From Komagataeibacter medellinensis NBRC 3288 (GTDB taxonomy: Bacteria > Pseudomonadota > Alphaproteobacteria > Acetobacterales > Acetobacteraceae), in the NCBI RefSeq assembly GCF_000182745.2, contig NC_016027.1, forward strand, positions 2,978,501 through 3,042,500: a stretch of 64,000 nucleotides of DNA, given 5' to 3'. Below the pieces are notes generated by a model. That model ran no database searches, was not told the origin of the DNA, and saw only the letters and a list, made by a program, of their open reading frames with translations. The translations under genes and the position numbers were made by a program. Shown here piece after piece: positions 44,666 through 52,905 of the stretch. Each line of letters opens with the position of its first letter. Position 1 is the first letter of the stretch.

Positions 44666-45406
44666 TCAGTTCAGTGACACACCGCCCGATACCGCCTGAT
44701 AAGTTGAGACCGCCAGCGTAAGTGGCTCGAACGGTTTGGTAATGACGAAAGCCGGTTCGATCGTGTCTCCCGTAAGCAGGCGTTCGGGGTAGGCGGTCAC
44801 GAAGATGATGGGAATGTCCTGGTGCCGGAGAATGGCGGAGACGGCATTCATGCCATCGCCCCCGTCGCCAAGGTTGATGTCGGCCAGAATCAGGCCGGGG
44901 TGGGTTTCGCGTGCAAGGCGCACGGCCTCGGCCTCGCTGCTGGCCACGCCGGCAATGGTGTGGCCGCACTGGCGCACCAGTTCCTCGATATCCATCGCAA
45001 TGATGGGTTCGTCTTCGATGATCAGCACGCTGGTCTGCGCGCATGAGCGCAGGCGGGCATGGGCATCTTCCAGCATGGCGGTAGCCTGCGTGGGGTTGAG
45101 GGACAGGACGCGTGCTGCATCGGCCATGCTCAGTTCCTCCAGCGCAGTGAGCAGGAGCAGCTTGCGCGCCACAGGCGGCATGCCTCTCCCTTGCGTATTT
45201 TCCACGCTGTTCTGTGCATGGTGGCGTGAGATCCACTGGTACAGGCGTAGCCTGGGCGGCAGGGAGGGATCATCCACCGCCATGAGTTCGCGCAGGCTCT
45301 CGGCCACCAGCAGGTCTCCACTGGACTGGCTGCCACACAGTGCGCGGGCATAACGCCGGGCATAGGGCAGGGCGCGAAGCAGGTCTTGACGCCGTGATAG
45401 CGGCAT
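44666..45406 (-). CDS. phyR: General stress response anti-anti-sigma regulator PhyR
   Basis: PhyR frees the EcfG sigma factor by binding its anti-sigma factor NepR when phosphorylated. The 246-residue product has the diagnostic layout: an N-terminal sigma-factor-like domain (LLRALPYARRYARALCGSQS to RVLSLNPTQATAMLEDAHAR) and a C-terminal receiver. The receiver has acidic residues E131/D132, the phospho-acceptor Asp176 in LILADINLGDGGDG, Thr204 and Lys224 (ITKPFEP). It is divergent from the first sigma gene, and nepR and a HisKA_2 kinase lie 1.5 kb away. Confidence 0.95.
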   Translation of the reverse strand: MPLSRRQDLLRALPYARRYARALCGSQSSGDLLVAESLRELMAVDDPSLPPRLRLYQWISRHHAQNSVENTQGRGMPPVARKLLLLTALEELSMADAARVLSLNPTQATAMLEDAHARLRSCAQTSVLIIEDEPIIAMDIEELVRQCGHTIAGVASSEAEAVRLARETHPGLILADINLGDGGDGMNAVSAILRHQDIPIIFVTAYPERLLTGDTIEPAFVITKPFEPLTLAVSTYQAVSGGVSLN

Positions 45407-45521
45407 GAGGCATTCATCTCCCCGGATAAACTGTTACACTCCGGATCATGACAGCGTTAGGCTGTGCTGCAAGAGTTGAAGAGTAAACAAACTGGAATCC
45501 AGAATACCATTTGATCCGCTG

Positions 45522-46031
45522 GTGGTCACGCACTTGCATGGAGAGATGCTCTCCCTCCTGCCGCAACTGCGCGGATTTGCCCGTTTCCTGACCGGGCAGG
45601 CCGCGGCAGCGGATGATCTGGTGCAGGAAACGGTTCTGCGCGCGCTCGGTGCGCTGGAGCAGTTTACGCCGGGCAGCAGCATGAAGGCATGGCTGTACAC
45701 CATAGCCCGCAACCTGTTTTACGAGCAGGCCCGCCACAGGCGGCGCGAGCGCGACGTGATGTCGGACTATGCCCGATGCCCCGACCGCCTGGACCTGGAA
45801 AGTGGTAATGCGGAAGGGGAGGCGGACGCCCTGCGTGACCTTGATGGTGCGATTTGGCAGCTTTCTCCCCTCCTGCGTGAGGCGCTGGTGCTGGTGGGCG
45901 TGCAGGAAATGACTTACGCCGAGGCTGCGGCCGTATGTGGTGTGACGGTGGGTACCATCAAGGCTCGCGTCTCGCGTGCGCGTGCACAGATCGTGGACTA
46001 CATGGGTCCCGGCGGCCCGGGTGGGAGGTAG
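45522..46031 (+). CDS. EcfG-like extracytoplasmic-function sigma factor (first copy)
   Basis: The 169-residue product has region 2 (LLPQLRGFARFLTGQAAAAD, DLVQETVLRAL, SSMKAWLYTIARNLFYEQAR) and region 4 (LSPLLREALVLVGVQEMTYA, AAAVCGVTVGTIKARVSRAR). This is the pattern of the PhyR/NepR-controlled EcfG group. GTG 45522 is used; ATG 45546 lies too far into the conserved region. It faces phyR across a 115-base gap. A second sigma factor of the same kind follows 105 bases later. Confidence 0.87.
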   Translation: MVTHLHGEMLSLLPQLRGFARFLTGQAAAADDLVQETVLRALGALEQFTPGSSMKAWLYTIARNLFYEQARHRRRERDVMSDYARCPDRLDLESGNAEGEADALRDLDGAIWQLSPLLREALVLVGVQEMTYAEAAAVCGVTVGTIKARVSRARAQIVDYMGPGGPGGR

Positions 46032-46136
46032 GGCAAGCTTTTTCATATGCTCGCATTTTCGTTACCTGACCGGATGTAACCTTTTGTCCGCTCCGTTCAT
46101 TCCTCCTGCATGAACGACACAAAAGGGGATAAGAAA

Positions 46137-46700
46137 ATGACCGGCAGTTTTCATGACGAGATGATTGCAATCCTGCCCCGCCTGCGCGTTCAGGCCCTGT
46201 CGCTCACGCGCAACCGCGCGGCAGCGGATGATCTGGTGCAGGATGCCGTATGCAACGCACTGGCCGCCCAGCACAGTTTTACGCCCGGTACCAATTTTTC
46301 AGCCTGGATGCACCGCATCCTGCGCAACCGCTTCATTTCTGACCTGCGCAAGAAGCGCGAGACCGGCAATATCGAGGATGTGCCCGCCTCCGCCATGGCG
46401 GGTAGCGGTGCACATGAAGAACGCCTGGTGGTCAAGGAACTGGCCGAAGCCATGAACCGCCTGCCCGCCGACCAGCGCGAGGCGCTGGTATTGGTAGTGA
46501 TGCAGGGCATGAGCTACGACGAACTGGCAGCCGCCACGGGTTGTGCCGTGGGCACGGCCAAGAGTCGCGTCTTCCGCGCCCGCCGTCAGCTTGCCACGTG
46601 GCTGTATGGTGAAGAGCGCGATATGTCGACCGTTGAACTGCGTGGTGCCGTGCGGCGTCTGCGTGCCCGTGTGGGGGAACAGGTTGCGGCACCATTCTGA
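46137..46700 (+). CDS. EcfG-like extracytoplasmic-function sigma factor (second copy)
   Basis: The 187-residue product has region 2 (ILPRLRVQALSLTRNRAAAD, DLVQDAVCNAL, TNFSAWMHRILRNRFISDLR) and region 4 (LPADQREALVLVVMQGMSYD, ELAAATGCAVGTAKSRVFRA). It also has a C-terminal extension of about 30 residues (STVELRGAVRRLRARVGEQV). ATG 46137 follows AAAAGGGGATAAG; ATG 46110 is possible. It is followed by nepR after 181 bases that contain a perfect hairpin (46742-46771). Confidence 0.87.
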   Translation: MTGSFHDEMIAILPRLRVQALSLTRNRAAADDLVQDAVCNALAAQHSFTPGTNFSAWMHRILRNRFISDLRKKRETGNIEDVPASAMAGSGAHEERLVVKELAEAMNRLPADQREALVLVVMQGMSYDELAAATGCAVGTAKSRVFRARRQLATWLYGEERDMSTVELRGAVRRLRARVGEQVAAPF

Positions 46701-46741
46701 CCGAATGAATTCCCACTTTGAATTGTGGTGTTAATATGGCA

Positions 46742-46771
46742 CTGACAGATGTGCCCGCGTCACTCTGTCAG
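46742..46771. other. Perfect hairpin between second sigma gene and nepR
   Basis: CTGACAGA (46742-46749) pairs with TCTGTCAG (46764-46771) around a 14-base loop. It could attenuate read-through from the sigma gene into nepR or be a protein-binding site. No T-run follows it. Confidence 0.4.
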
Positions 46772-46881
46772 AATACGGTAGCGTCGGATTCGTTCCCTGT
46801 AATGCGGGGGTAGCAGGGCAGGATGTGCGTCCCGCATGTGCGGAGGCTGTGCAGGGTGGGAATTTACTTCGGGATAATGCG

Positions 46882-47064
46882 ATGGCTCTGAAGGACAAAT
46901 GTCCTCCCAGGCAACCAGGAAAGAAGTCAGCAAACAGATCGGATGATGCGTTTGAGCTATGGTTGAAGCGGGGACTGCATCAGTTGTTCGATGATGTGAC
47001 CAAGGAACCTGTCCCCGAGGAACTCCTGCGCTTGATTGAGGAAAACCGGAAACGGACAAAATAA
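46882..47064 (+). CDS. nepR: Anti-sigma factor NepR
   Basis: The 60-residue product from ATG 46882 carries the NepR core: WLKRGLHQLFDDVTKEPVPE and ELLRLIEENRKR, two helices around the conserved EPxP turn. They bind the EcfG sigma factor in unstressed cells and PhyR-P in stressed cells. A charged N-terminal tail precedes them. The stop codon is immediately followed by the ATG of the histidine kinase gene, so anti-sigma factor and kinase are probably co-translated. An open frame extends 19 codons upstream but starts poorly. Confidence 0.87.
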   Translation: MALKDKCPPRQPGKKSANRSDDAFELWLKRGLHQLFDDVTKEPVPEELLRLIEENRKRTK

Positions 47065-48867
47065 ATGTCCGTGTTTTCCTCTTCCGGCCAAGGCAGGCAG
47101 ACCCGCCACCGTAGTCTGTTCACGCGTATCGGGCGGGTGTTCGATGCCGTGCGTGGCCGGATGATGGCCATCATCCTTCTCGCCGCGACCCCCATCGCCG
47201 TAATCGGCGCGGTGCAGGCATGGCACAGCTATCATACCACGCTGGAATCGCCGGGCTACCGTACGGACATGGCGGTATCGCACATCGACCTGGAACTGCG
47301 TCACGAATCCGAACATATCAGTTCGCTGCTCAAGGCCGTCTCGCGCATGCGGCTTGATGAAAGCAGCCAGCACCGCATGCTTGAACTGGTCCAGTCCCTG
47401 ACCGGGCAGCATTATAGCCAGATTGCTCTGACCGATGACCGTGGCAATGTCCTGACCGCCGTGGGGCGCATGAAGGATGTCATGCCACTTACAGTGGATG
47501 ACATGCCACGCTTTCAAGGTGATGTCGGCATACGGGTGATCACCGATCCCGTCACCCATGTTCCCATTGCCTTCCGCATTACCGTCGCTACCATGATCGG
47601 GGACGATATGGGGCGCCCAGTACGCGCGGGCTACCTTGCCGCCATCATGCCCCTGTCCTGGCGCAGCGGTATATTGCAGTCCAGTGACCCCAGGCTGGAC
47701 CTCGTGCAGCAGAATGGCCCGATCGAGATATGGGTAATTGATGGTGGCGCGCGCCAGGCCACCCCGCTCTGTGCGGATTGTAACTGGGGCCTCCAGCCGC
47801 CTGAGCGGATTATGCAATGGGCGCGTGTCATGATGGCGCAGGGGCAGGAGCAGGCGCATATCACCCTGTCCGATGGCGCGTTTTCCATCGGCCGTGTGCT
47901 GGGAGGCGTGCATGTGCTGACCATGACGCGACGCAACGCCGGAGAGCGGCATGCGGTGGTCATGTTCGCGATATCACTGGTCAGCAGCGGCCTGCTGCTG
48001 CTCGTCGGCCTGCTTGGGGCGTCCAAGAGCGCGGACGTGCTGGTCATCACACCGTTGCGCAGGCTTACGGCATCAGTCAACCAGTGGCAGTTGGGTGGCA
48101 TGTATGAAGTGCGTTCCAACTGGGCCATGCCGCTGGAGGTCAGGCAGCTTGCGCATGCCTTCAGCAAGGCGACCCGCAGGCTGGCGCGGCATGAAAAGCG
48201 GCTGGAACGCGCACAGGTGCGCCAGGAACTACTGCTCAAGGAAATGCACCACCGGGTCAAGAACAACCTGCAGATCGTGGCGTCCCTGCTCAACCTTCAG
48301 GCTGGCCGCATCCGCCAACCCGCCGCGCGTGAGGAGTTCGCCCAAGCGCGCGACCGGGTGCGTGCGCTGGCCACTCTGCACCGCTACCTTTATGCCGATG
48401 GTGAACTGTACAGCCTGAACATGCAGAGTTTCGTGCGCGAACTATGCGGCCAGATCATGCACGCCATTGGTGAATCCGACGATGGACGGATCACGCTCGA
48501 TATCCGCGTGGATGACCTGCTCATGGTGCCGGACCAGGCCGTGCCACTGGCCCTGATTGTGACCGAAGCGGTCAGCAATACGATCAAGTATGCCTTTCCC
48601 GATCAGCAGCGCGGCACGCTGGAAGTGGGGCTGCGCGCGCTCGATGGGGCGCGTGCCTGCTTGTGGATTGCCGATAACGGTATAGGCATGGCCGCCGCAC
48701 GCAGCCATGGGGAAGGACAGGAAGCCCGCAGCGGGATCGGCATGCAGCTTATCCGCGGTTTCGCGCGCCAGCTTGGGGGTGACCTGCAGATATTTGAGGA
48801 AAACGGGACACGTTATGTCGTTGTTTTTCCACTCAAGCAGCCCGAAGAGGACGAACTGGTCCTCTGA
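47065..48867 (+). CDS. Membrane HisKA_2/HWE-type sensor kinase, probable PhyR kinase (PhyK-like)
   Basis: The 600-residue product has TM1 at about 33-52, a large periplasmic domain, and TM2 at about 297-318. A HAMP-like linker and a HisKA_2 domain follow, with the phospho-acceptor His396 in KEMHHRVKNNLQIVASLLNL. The ATPase domain has LALIVTEAVSNTIKYAFPD (N box), LWIADNGIGM (G1) and GIGMQLIRGFARQLGG (G2). Kinases of this type phosphorylate PhyR in other alphaproteobacteria, and adjacency to nepR fits. The periplasmic domain is divergent, so the signal cannot be guessed. Confidence 0.9.
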   Translation: MSVFSSSGQGRQTRHRSLFTRIGRVFDAVRGRMMAIILLAATPIAVIGAVQAWHSYHTTLESPGYRTDMAVSHIDLELRHESEHISSLLKAVSRMRLDESSQHRMLELVQSLTGQHYSQIALTDDRGNVLTAVGRMKDVMPLTVDDMPRFQGDVGIRVITDPVTHVPIAFRITVATMIGDDMGRPVRAGYLAAIMPLSWRSGILQSSDPRLDLVQQNGPIEIWVIDGGARQATPLCADCNWGLQPPERIMQWARVMMAQGQEQAHITLSDGAFSIGRVLGGVHVLTMTRRNAGERHAVVMFAISLVSSGLLLLVGLLGASKSADVLVITPLRRLTASVNQWQLGGMYEVRSNWAMPLEVRQLAHAFSKATRRLARHEKRLERAQVRQELLLKEMHHRVKNNLQIVASLLNLQAGRIRQPAAREEFAQARDRVRALATLHRYLYADGELYSLNMQSFVRELCGQIMHAIGESDDGRITLDIRVDDLLMVPDQAVPLALIVTEAVSNTIKYAFPDQQRGTLEVGLRALDGARACLWIADNGIGMAAARSHGEGQEARSGIGMQLIRGFARQLGGDLQIFEENGTRYVVVFPLKQPEEDELVL

Positions 48868-48965
48868 TTGCATGCAAAAATGCATGGCAGAGTCATGATC
48901 CGGGCAGTTTGGGGCGATACATGATGGCTGTCCCTGTGCCGTGTCATTCGGTATAGGGAGCGATC

Positions 48966-50678
48966 ATGAGCGATGACAAGACAGTGATGAAGGCGTGGAC
49001 AAAGGCACAGTCGCGTCTTGGGCGCAGGCTGGCCATGCCTGTTGTGTTGCTGGGACTGGCGGTGGCCGGGGTGGGGGTAGCGCAGGTCTGGTGCGTGGCC
49101 AACGTACTGGCCTGCGTTTTAGTGCCCGGCGGCATGCCGGTGGCGATATGGGCGCTTGTCGGCCTTGCAGGTCTGGCCTTGCTGCGTGCTGTGCTGCAGA
49201 TGGGTGTGGACGTTCTGGCTGCCCGTGCGGGGGTAAAGGCACGCGCCCGCCTGCGCGGTGGCGTGGTCGATGCGATCCTGCGCGGCGGGCCGGGGTTGCT
49301 GCGTAACCACCATAGCGGGGAACTCGCCGCCCTTGCCGTTGACCGGATCGAGGCGCTGGATGGTTTTTTCGCCCGCTGGCTGCCAGCTTCCGTGCTGTGG
49401 ATCGCGGCACCGCTTGTCATTGGTATCCTCGCAGCTCTGGTCCAGCCCGGCTCGGCGCTGATCATGGCCGTATGCGGCATTGCCGTGCCGTTTGGTCAGG
49501 CGCTGTTCGGCATTGGCGCGGCGGTGGCATCGCGCAACCAGTTCCTGGCCATGACCCGACTGCAGGCCCGCTTTCTGGACCGGGTGCGCGGTATTGCCAC
49601 CATCGTGCTGTCCGGCCGGACCGAGGATGAGACCCGCCGTCTTGCCGCGAGTGCGGAGGAACTGCGCCTGCGCACCATGAAGGTGCTGCGGGTGGCGTTC
49701 CTGTCCTCCGCCTCTATCGACTGTGCGCTGGTGGTGGCGCTGGTGCTGGTGGCGGTGCGCAACGGGGCGCAGGTCATGGCAATGCATGAGCAGGGTGTGC
49801 CCGCGACGGTCATGGCGGCGCATGTGGCGCGTGGGCTGTTTGTCGTGCTGCTGGTGCCGGAATTCTTTGCGCCTTTCCGTAGTCTCGCCCTTGCCTATCA
49901 GGATCGCGCCCACGCATCGGGGGCGGCTGCCGCCATGCGGATACTGCCCGATACGGACACCGCCCGCGCCGAAGGCCAAGCGCTGTGTGATGCGGGTCAT
50001 GGCATCAGCATCGCGTTCAAGAATGTGGGCTTTGCATGGGATGCGGCCCGCGGGCCGACGCTTGATGATGTGTCCTTCAGTGTGCCCGCAGGTCAGGCAG
50101 TGGTGTTGTGGGGGCCGTCGGGTTCGGGCAAGTCCACTCTTCTTGAAATGCTGCTGGGCTTTATCCAGCCCGCCAGTGGACTGATCACGTTCAATGGCAC
50201 CGACATGACGGCGATTGATCCCGCCGCCCTCGTGGCCATGACATCTTGGATCGGTCAGAAGCCGGTATTGTTTGCGGGAACGCTGCGCGAAAACATTCTC
50301 TTTGCCCGCCCCGATGCAACGCAGGCCGAACTGCAGGCCGCGGTTACGGCGGCGGCGGCGGACAGTTTCGTGGCCCTGCTACCCCATGGGCTTGATACCG
50401 TGATTGGCGAGGGCGGGTTTGGCCTGTCAGGCGGACAGGCGCAGCGGGTGGCGATTGCGCGCGCCTTTCTCAAGGACGCACCACTGCTGCTGCTTGATGA
50501 ACCGACCTCCCACCTTGACCCGGAAACGGAGGCGGACGTGTTCGCCAGCCTGCGTCGGCTGGCCGTGCACCGTACTGTCATTCTTGCCAGCCATTCGCCT
50601 GCGGCTTCCGGTTTTGGCGGACAGCGGATCGACCTTGATCACGGGCGTATTGTCACCAGCGGGGAGCATGCATCGTGA
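48966..50678 (+). CDS. cydD: Thiol reductant ABC exporter subunit CydD
   Basis: CydDC exports cysteine and glutathione to the periplasm and is needed for cytochrome bd and c-type cytochrome assembly. The 570-residue product has six membrane segments and an ABC domain: Walker A VLWGPSGSGKSTLLEM, signature GFGLSGGQAQRVAIA and Walker B LLLLDEPTSHLD. The start at 48966 has only a weak Shine-Dalgarno (GGGAG 12 bases upstream). It overlaps cydC by 4 bases (GTGA). No cydAB oxidase genes are present in this window. Confidence 0.93.
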   Translation: MSDDKTVMKAWTKAQSRLGRRLAMPVVLLGLAVAGVGVAQVWCVANVLACVLVPGGMPVAIWALVGLAGLALLRAVLQMGVDVLAARAGVKARARLRGGVVDAILRGGPGLLRNHHSGELAALAVDRIEALDGFFARWLPASVLWIAAPLVIGILAALVQPGSALIMAVCGIAVPFGQALFGIGAAVASRNQFLAMTRLQARFLDRVRGIATIVLSGRTEDETRRLAASAEELRLRTMKVLRVAFLSSASIDCALVVALVLVAVRNGAQVMAMHEQGVPATVMAAHVARGLFVVLLVPEFFAPFRSLALAYQDRAHASGAAAAMRILPDTDTARAEGQALCDAGHGISIAFKNVGFAWDAARGPTLDDVSFSVPAGQAVVLWGPSGSGKSTLLEMLLGFIQPASGLITFNGTDMTAIDPAALVAMTSWIGQKPVLFAGTLRENILFARPDATQAELQAAVTAAAADSFVALLPHGLDTVIGEGGFGLSGGQAQRVAIARAFLKDAPLLLLDEPTSHLDPETEADVFASLRRLAVHRTVILASHSPAASGFGGQRIDLDHGRIVTSGEHAS

Positions 50679-52372
50679 AATCCACGGAAAACCGGGAATT
50701 CTCGCGCCAGGCACAGCGTGAAGGCGTGCTGGCACCGGTGCTGCAGATCTTGCAGATATGGCAGCGTCGCGCGCCCCTGCTCACGGCGGGAGCACTCCTG
50801 TCGCTGTTGGCGCTGCTGATCGGCCTGCTGCTCATGCGCGCGGCGGGGCTGCGTGTGGCGGCCATGACGGTGGGCATGCTGGTTGTCACCACCGGGGCGC
50901 TGCGTATCTTTGGCGTCTCACGCGTTATCCTGCGCTATACCGAGCGACTGGTCACGCATGATGCCATGTTCCGCGCGCTGGCTGATGTGCGGGTGTGGTT
51001 CTTCCGCCATCTGGCGCGTGGTGCTGCGGCGGGGCTCGGCTTCCGCCGTGCGGGGGACCTGCTTTCGCGCCTTGTATCCGATGTCGAGGCGCTGGACGGG
51101 CTTTACCTGCGCATCATCATCCCGCTGGCGGGCGCGCTGCTGGTGCTGCCGTTCCTGTTCATTGCCATCAACATGGTCAATACCGAACTGGCGTTTGTCG
51201 TCAGTGGCCTGTTTGCCTGTGGTGCCTTTGGCCTGCCGTTTATTGCCGCCATGCTGGGGCGGCGTGAGGGCGGAGCGGTCAACCACGCCAGCGCCCAGTT
51301 GCGTATTGGCGTGCTGGATATGGTGGGCGGCCTGCGCGAGATCGCGACGTTTGGCGCGGAAGCGCGCATGCGCGATCATGTCCAGGCGCGTGACGGCGCC
51401 CTGTACCGCGCGCAGATGAAGCAGGCGCGCATGCTGGCCATGGCTGGGGCTGCGTCCTACCTGTGCGGGCAGGCGGCGGTACTGACCGTGCTGGCGGCAG
51501 CGCTGGGGCTGGGGTTGCCCCATATTGCCCCGCTGCCCGCAGCGGCGGTACTGTTCCTGACCATTGCCGCGTTTGAAAGCGTGGGCGGCCTGACCCGTGC
51601 GGGGGCGCTGGCGGGCAGCATTACCCGTGCCGCCGCGCGCGTGGTGGCGGTGGGGAGCGTGCCCGAACATGCCCCGCCGGAAGGCACGCAGCCAGCCCCG
51701 CAGGGCACGGATATCTGTTTCGAGCATGTTACCTTTCGTTGGGATGCCAACCGCTCACCGGTCATCAATGACCTGAGCCTGAACATCGCGGCGGGCGAGC
51801 GTATTGCGGTGCTTGGGGCTTCTGGGGCGGGCAAGTCCACGCTAGCGGCGCTCCTGCTCAAGGTGGTGGCGCCTGAGTCAGGCCGCATCACGCTGGGGGG
51901 GCAGGATATCGCCACCATCCGTGATGATGACCTGCGTGGGCGCATGGCGTGGCTTTCCCAGGCGACGCACCTGTTTGCCGATACGATTCGCGCCAACCTG
52001 CTGCTTGGCCGCCCCGATGCGGATGAGGCGGAACTGTGGGCAGCACTGGAGCAGGCGCAGGTGGCCGACGTGGTGCGCGATCTGCCCGAAGGGCTGGATT
52101 GCTGGCTGGGGGAAGGCGGGGCAAGCCTGTCTGGCGGGCAGGGCAGGCGGCTGGCGCTGGCCCGTGTGCTGCTTTCGCGCGCGCCGATCCTGATTCTGGA
52201 TGAACCGGGCACGGGGCTTGATGCACGGACCGAGCAGGAATTCCTGCTGACCCTGAACGAGGTGACACGCGGGCGCACTGTCATCCTGATTGCCCACCGG
52301 CTTGCCGGAGTTGAAAAACTGGATCATGCGTGGCGGATTTCTGGCGGCAAGATGGCCGTAATTGGTGCATAA
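50675..52372 (+). CDS. cydC: Thiol reductant ABC exporter subunit CydC
   Basis: This is the partner of CydD. The 565-residue product begins at GTG 50675, inside the cydD stop. The membrane domain includes RVILRYTERLVTHDAMFRAL, RAGDLLSRLVSDVEALDGLY and LPFLFIAINMVNTELAFVVS. The ABC domain has VLGASGAGKSTLAALL, SLSGGQGRRLALARVLL and ILILDEPGTGLD. The family-typical FRALADVRVWFFRHLAR segment is present. A GTGCCCTG/CAGGGCAC hairpin follows at 52404-52424. Confidence 0.93.
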   Translation: MKSTENREFSRQAQREGVLAPVLQILQIWQRRAPLLTAGALLSLLALLIGLLLMRAAGLRVAAMTVGMLVVTTGALRIFGVSRVILRYTERLVTHDAMFRALADVRVWFFRHLARGAAAGLGFRRAGDLLSRLVSDVEALDGLYLRIIIPLAGALLVLPFLFIAINMVNTELAFVVSGLFACGAFGLPFIAAMLGRREGGAVNHASAQLRIGVLDMVGGLREIATFGAEARMRDHVQARDGALYRAQMKQARMLAMAGAASYLCGQAAVLTVLAAALGLGLPHIAPLPAAAVLFLTIAAFESVGGLTRAGALAGSITRAAARVVAVGSVPEHAPPEGTQPAPQGTDICFEHVTFRWDANRSPVINDLSLNIAAGERIAVLGASGAGKSTLAALLLKVVAPESGRITLGGQDIATIRDDDLRGRMAWLSQATHLFADTIRANLLLGRPDADEAELWAALEQAQVADVVRDLPEGLDCWLGEGGASLSGGQGRRLALARVLLSRAPILILDEPGTGLDARTEQEFLLTLNEVTRGRTVILIAHRLAGVEKLDHAWRISGGKMAVIGA

Positions 52373-52403
52373 GAAGGCGGGCATGTCCGTCTGGAGGATT
52401 GAC

Positions 52404-52424
52404 GTGCCCTGCCCCGCAGGGCAC
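52404..52424. terminator. Hairpin after cydC
   Basis: GTGCCCTG and CAGGGCAC form a perfect 8-bp stem around a 5-base loop, 32 bases after cydC. No T-run follows on the plus strand. Confidence 0.45.
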
Positions 52425-52507
52425 GAAGTAGCGGAAAATCGGGTCGGACACACCAGAAGAGCGCAAGCGGTCCGTCTTTGAATCTCTGAAACAGGAGTAA
52501 GTTCATC

Positions 52508-52882
52508 ATGCGTCGCCTGTCCCTTCTTCTTGGTCTTGGTCTGCTGACAGGGTGTGCTAGTGGCCATCCGGGCAAGTATGTCGTGTTCTTTACCGAGAAC
52601 TCGACCCAGCTCGACACGCCAGCCCAGACCGTTATCACGCAGGCCGCCCAGCGTGCGGTGTCCAGCCATGCCAACGTGCGGGTTGAAGGCTACGCATCCG
52701 CGAGCCATGACCTGTCGTCCGATGAGTTGCTGGCCATTGACCGCGCCAAGGTCGTGGCCCGTCAGCTGGTGGTGGATGGTGTGGATACCAGCCGCATCCA
52801 CCAGCAGCCGCGTGGCCCGATGAATAACGAGAGCGGAGCGCTGGCATCCCGCCGCGTCGAGATCGAAGTGGGTGGACACTGA
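52508..52882 (+). CDS. Small OmpA-domain lipoprotein
   Basis: The 124-residue product has a lipoprotein signal (MRRLSLLLGLGLLTGC, Cys16). Its OmpA-like peptidoglycan-binding domain contains YVVFFTENSTQLDTPAQTVI, VRVEGYASASHDLSSDELLA and IDRAKVVARQLVVDGVDTSR, ending ASRRVEIEVGGH. It resembles Pal-type anchors but is very short and lacks the classic NxxLSxxRA Arg context (here LAIDRAK). AGGAG lies 12 bases upstream. It probably anchors the outer membrane to peptidoglycan. It precedes recQ by 23 bases. Confidence 0.85.
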   Translation: MRRLSLLLGLGLLTGCASGHPGKYVVFFTENSTQLDTPAQTVITQAAQRAVSSHANVRVEGYASASHDLSSDELLAIDRAKVVARQLVVDGVDTSRIHQQPRGPMNNESGALASRRVEIEVGGH

Positions 52883-52905
52883 GCGAAGACTCCCAGCTTC
52901 ATGAC

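Noticed and set aside
45407..45521. GGAAC-N16/17-GTT promoter of the EcfG type between phyR and the first sigma gene
   Set aside because: Neither strand contains a GGAAC word at the right distance; GGAAT and GGAGT words are present but too weak to claim.
48868..48877. TTGCATGCAA palindrome upstream of cydD as an FNR/ArcA-type site
   Set aside because: It does not match TTGAT-N4-ATCAA or other known redox-regulator sites, and a 10-base palindrome can arise by chance.
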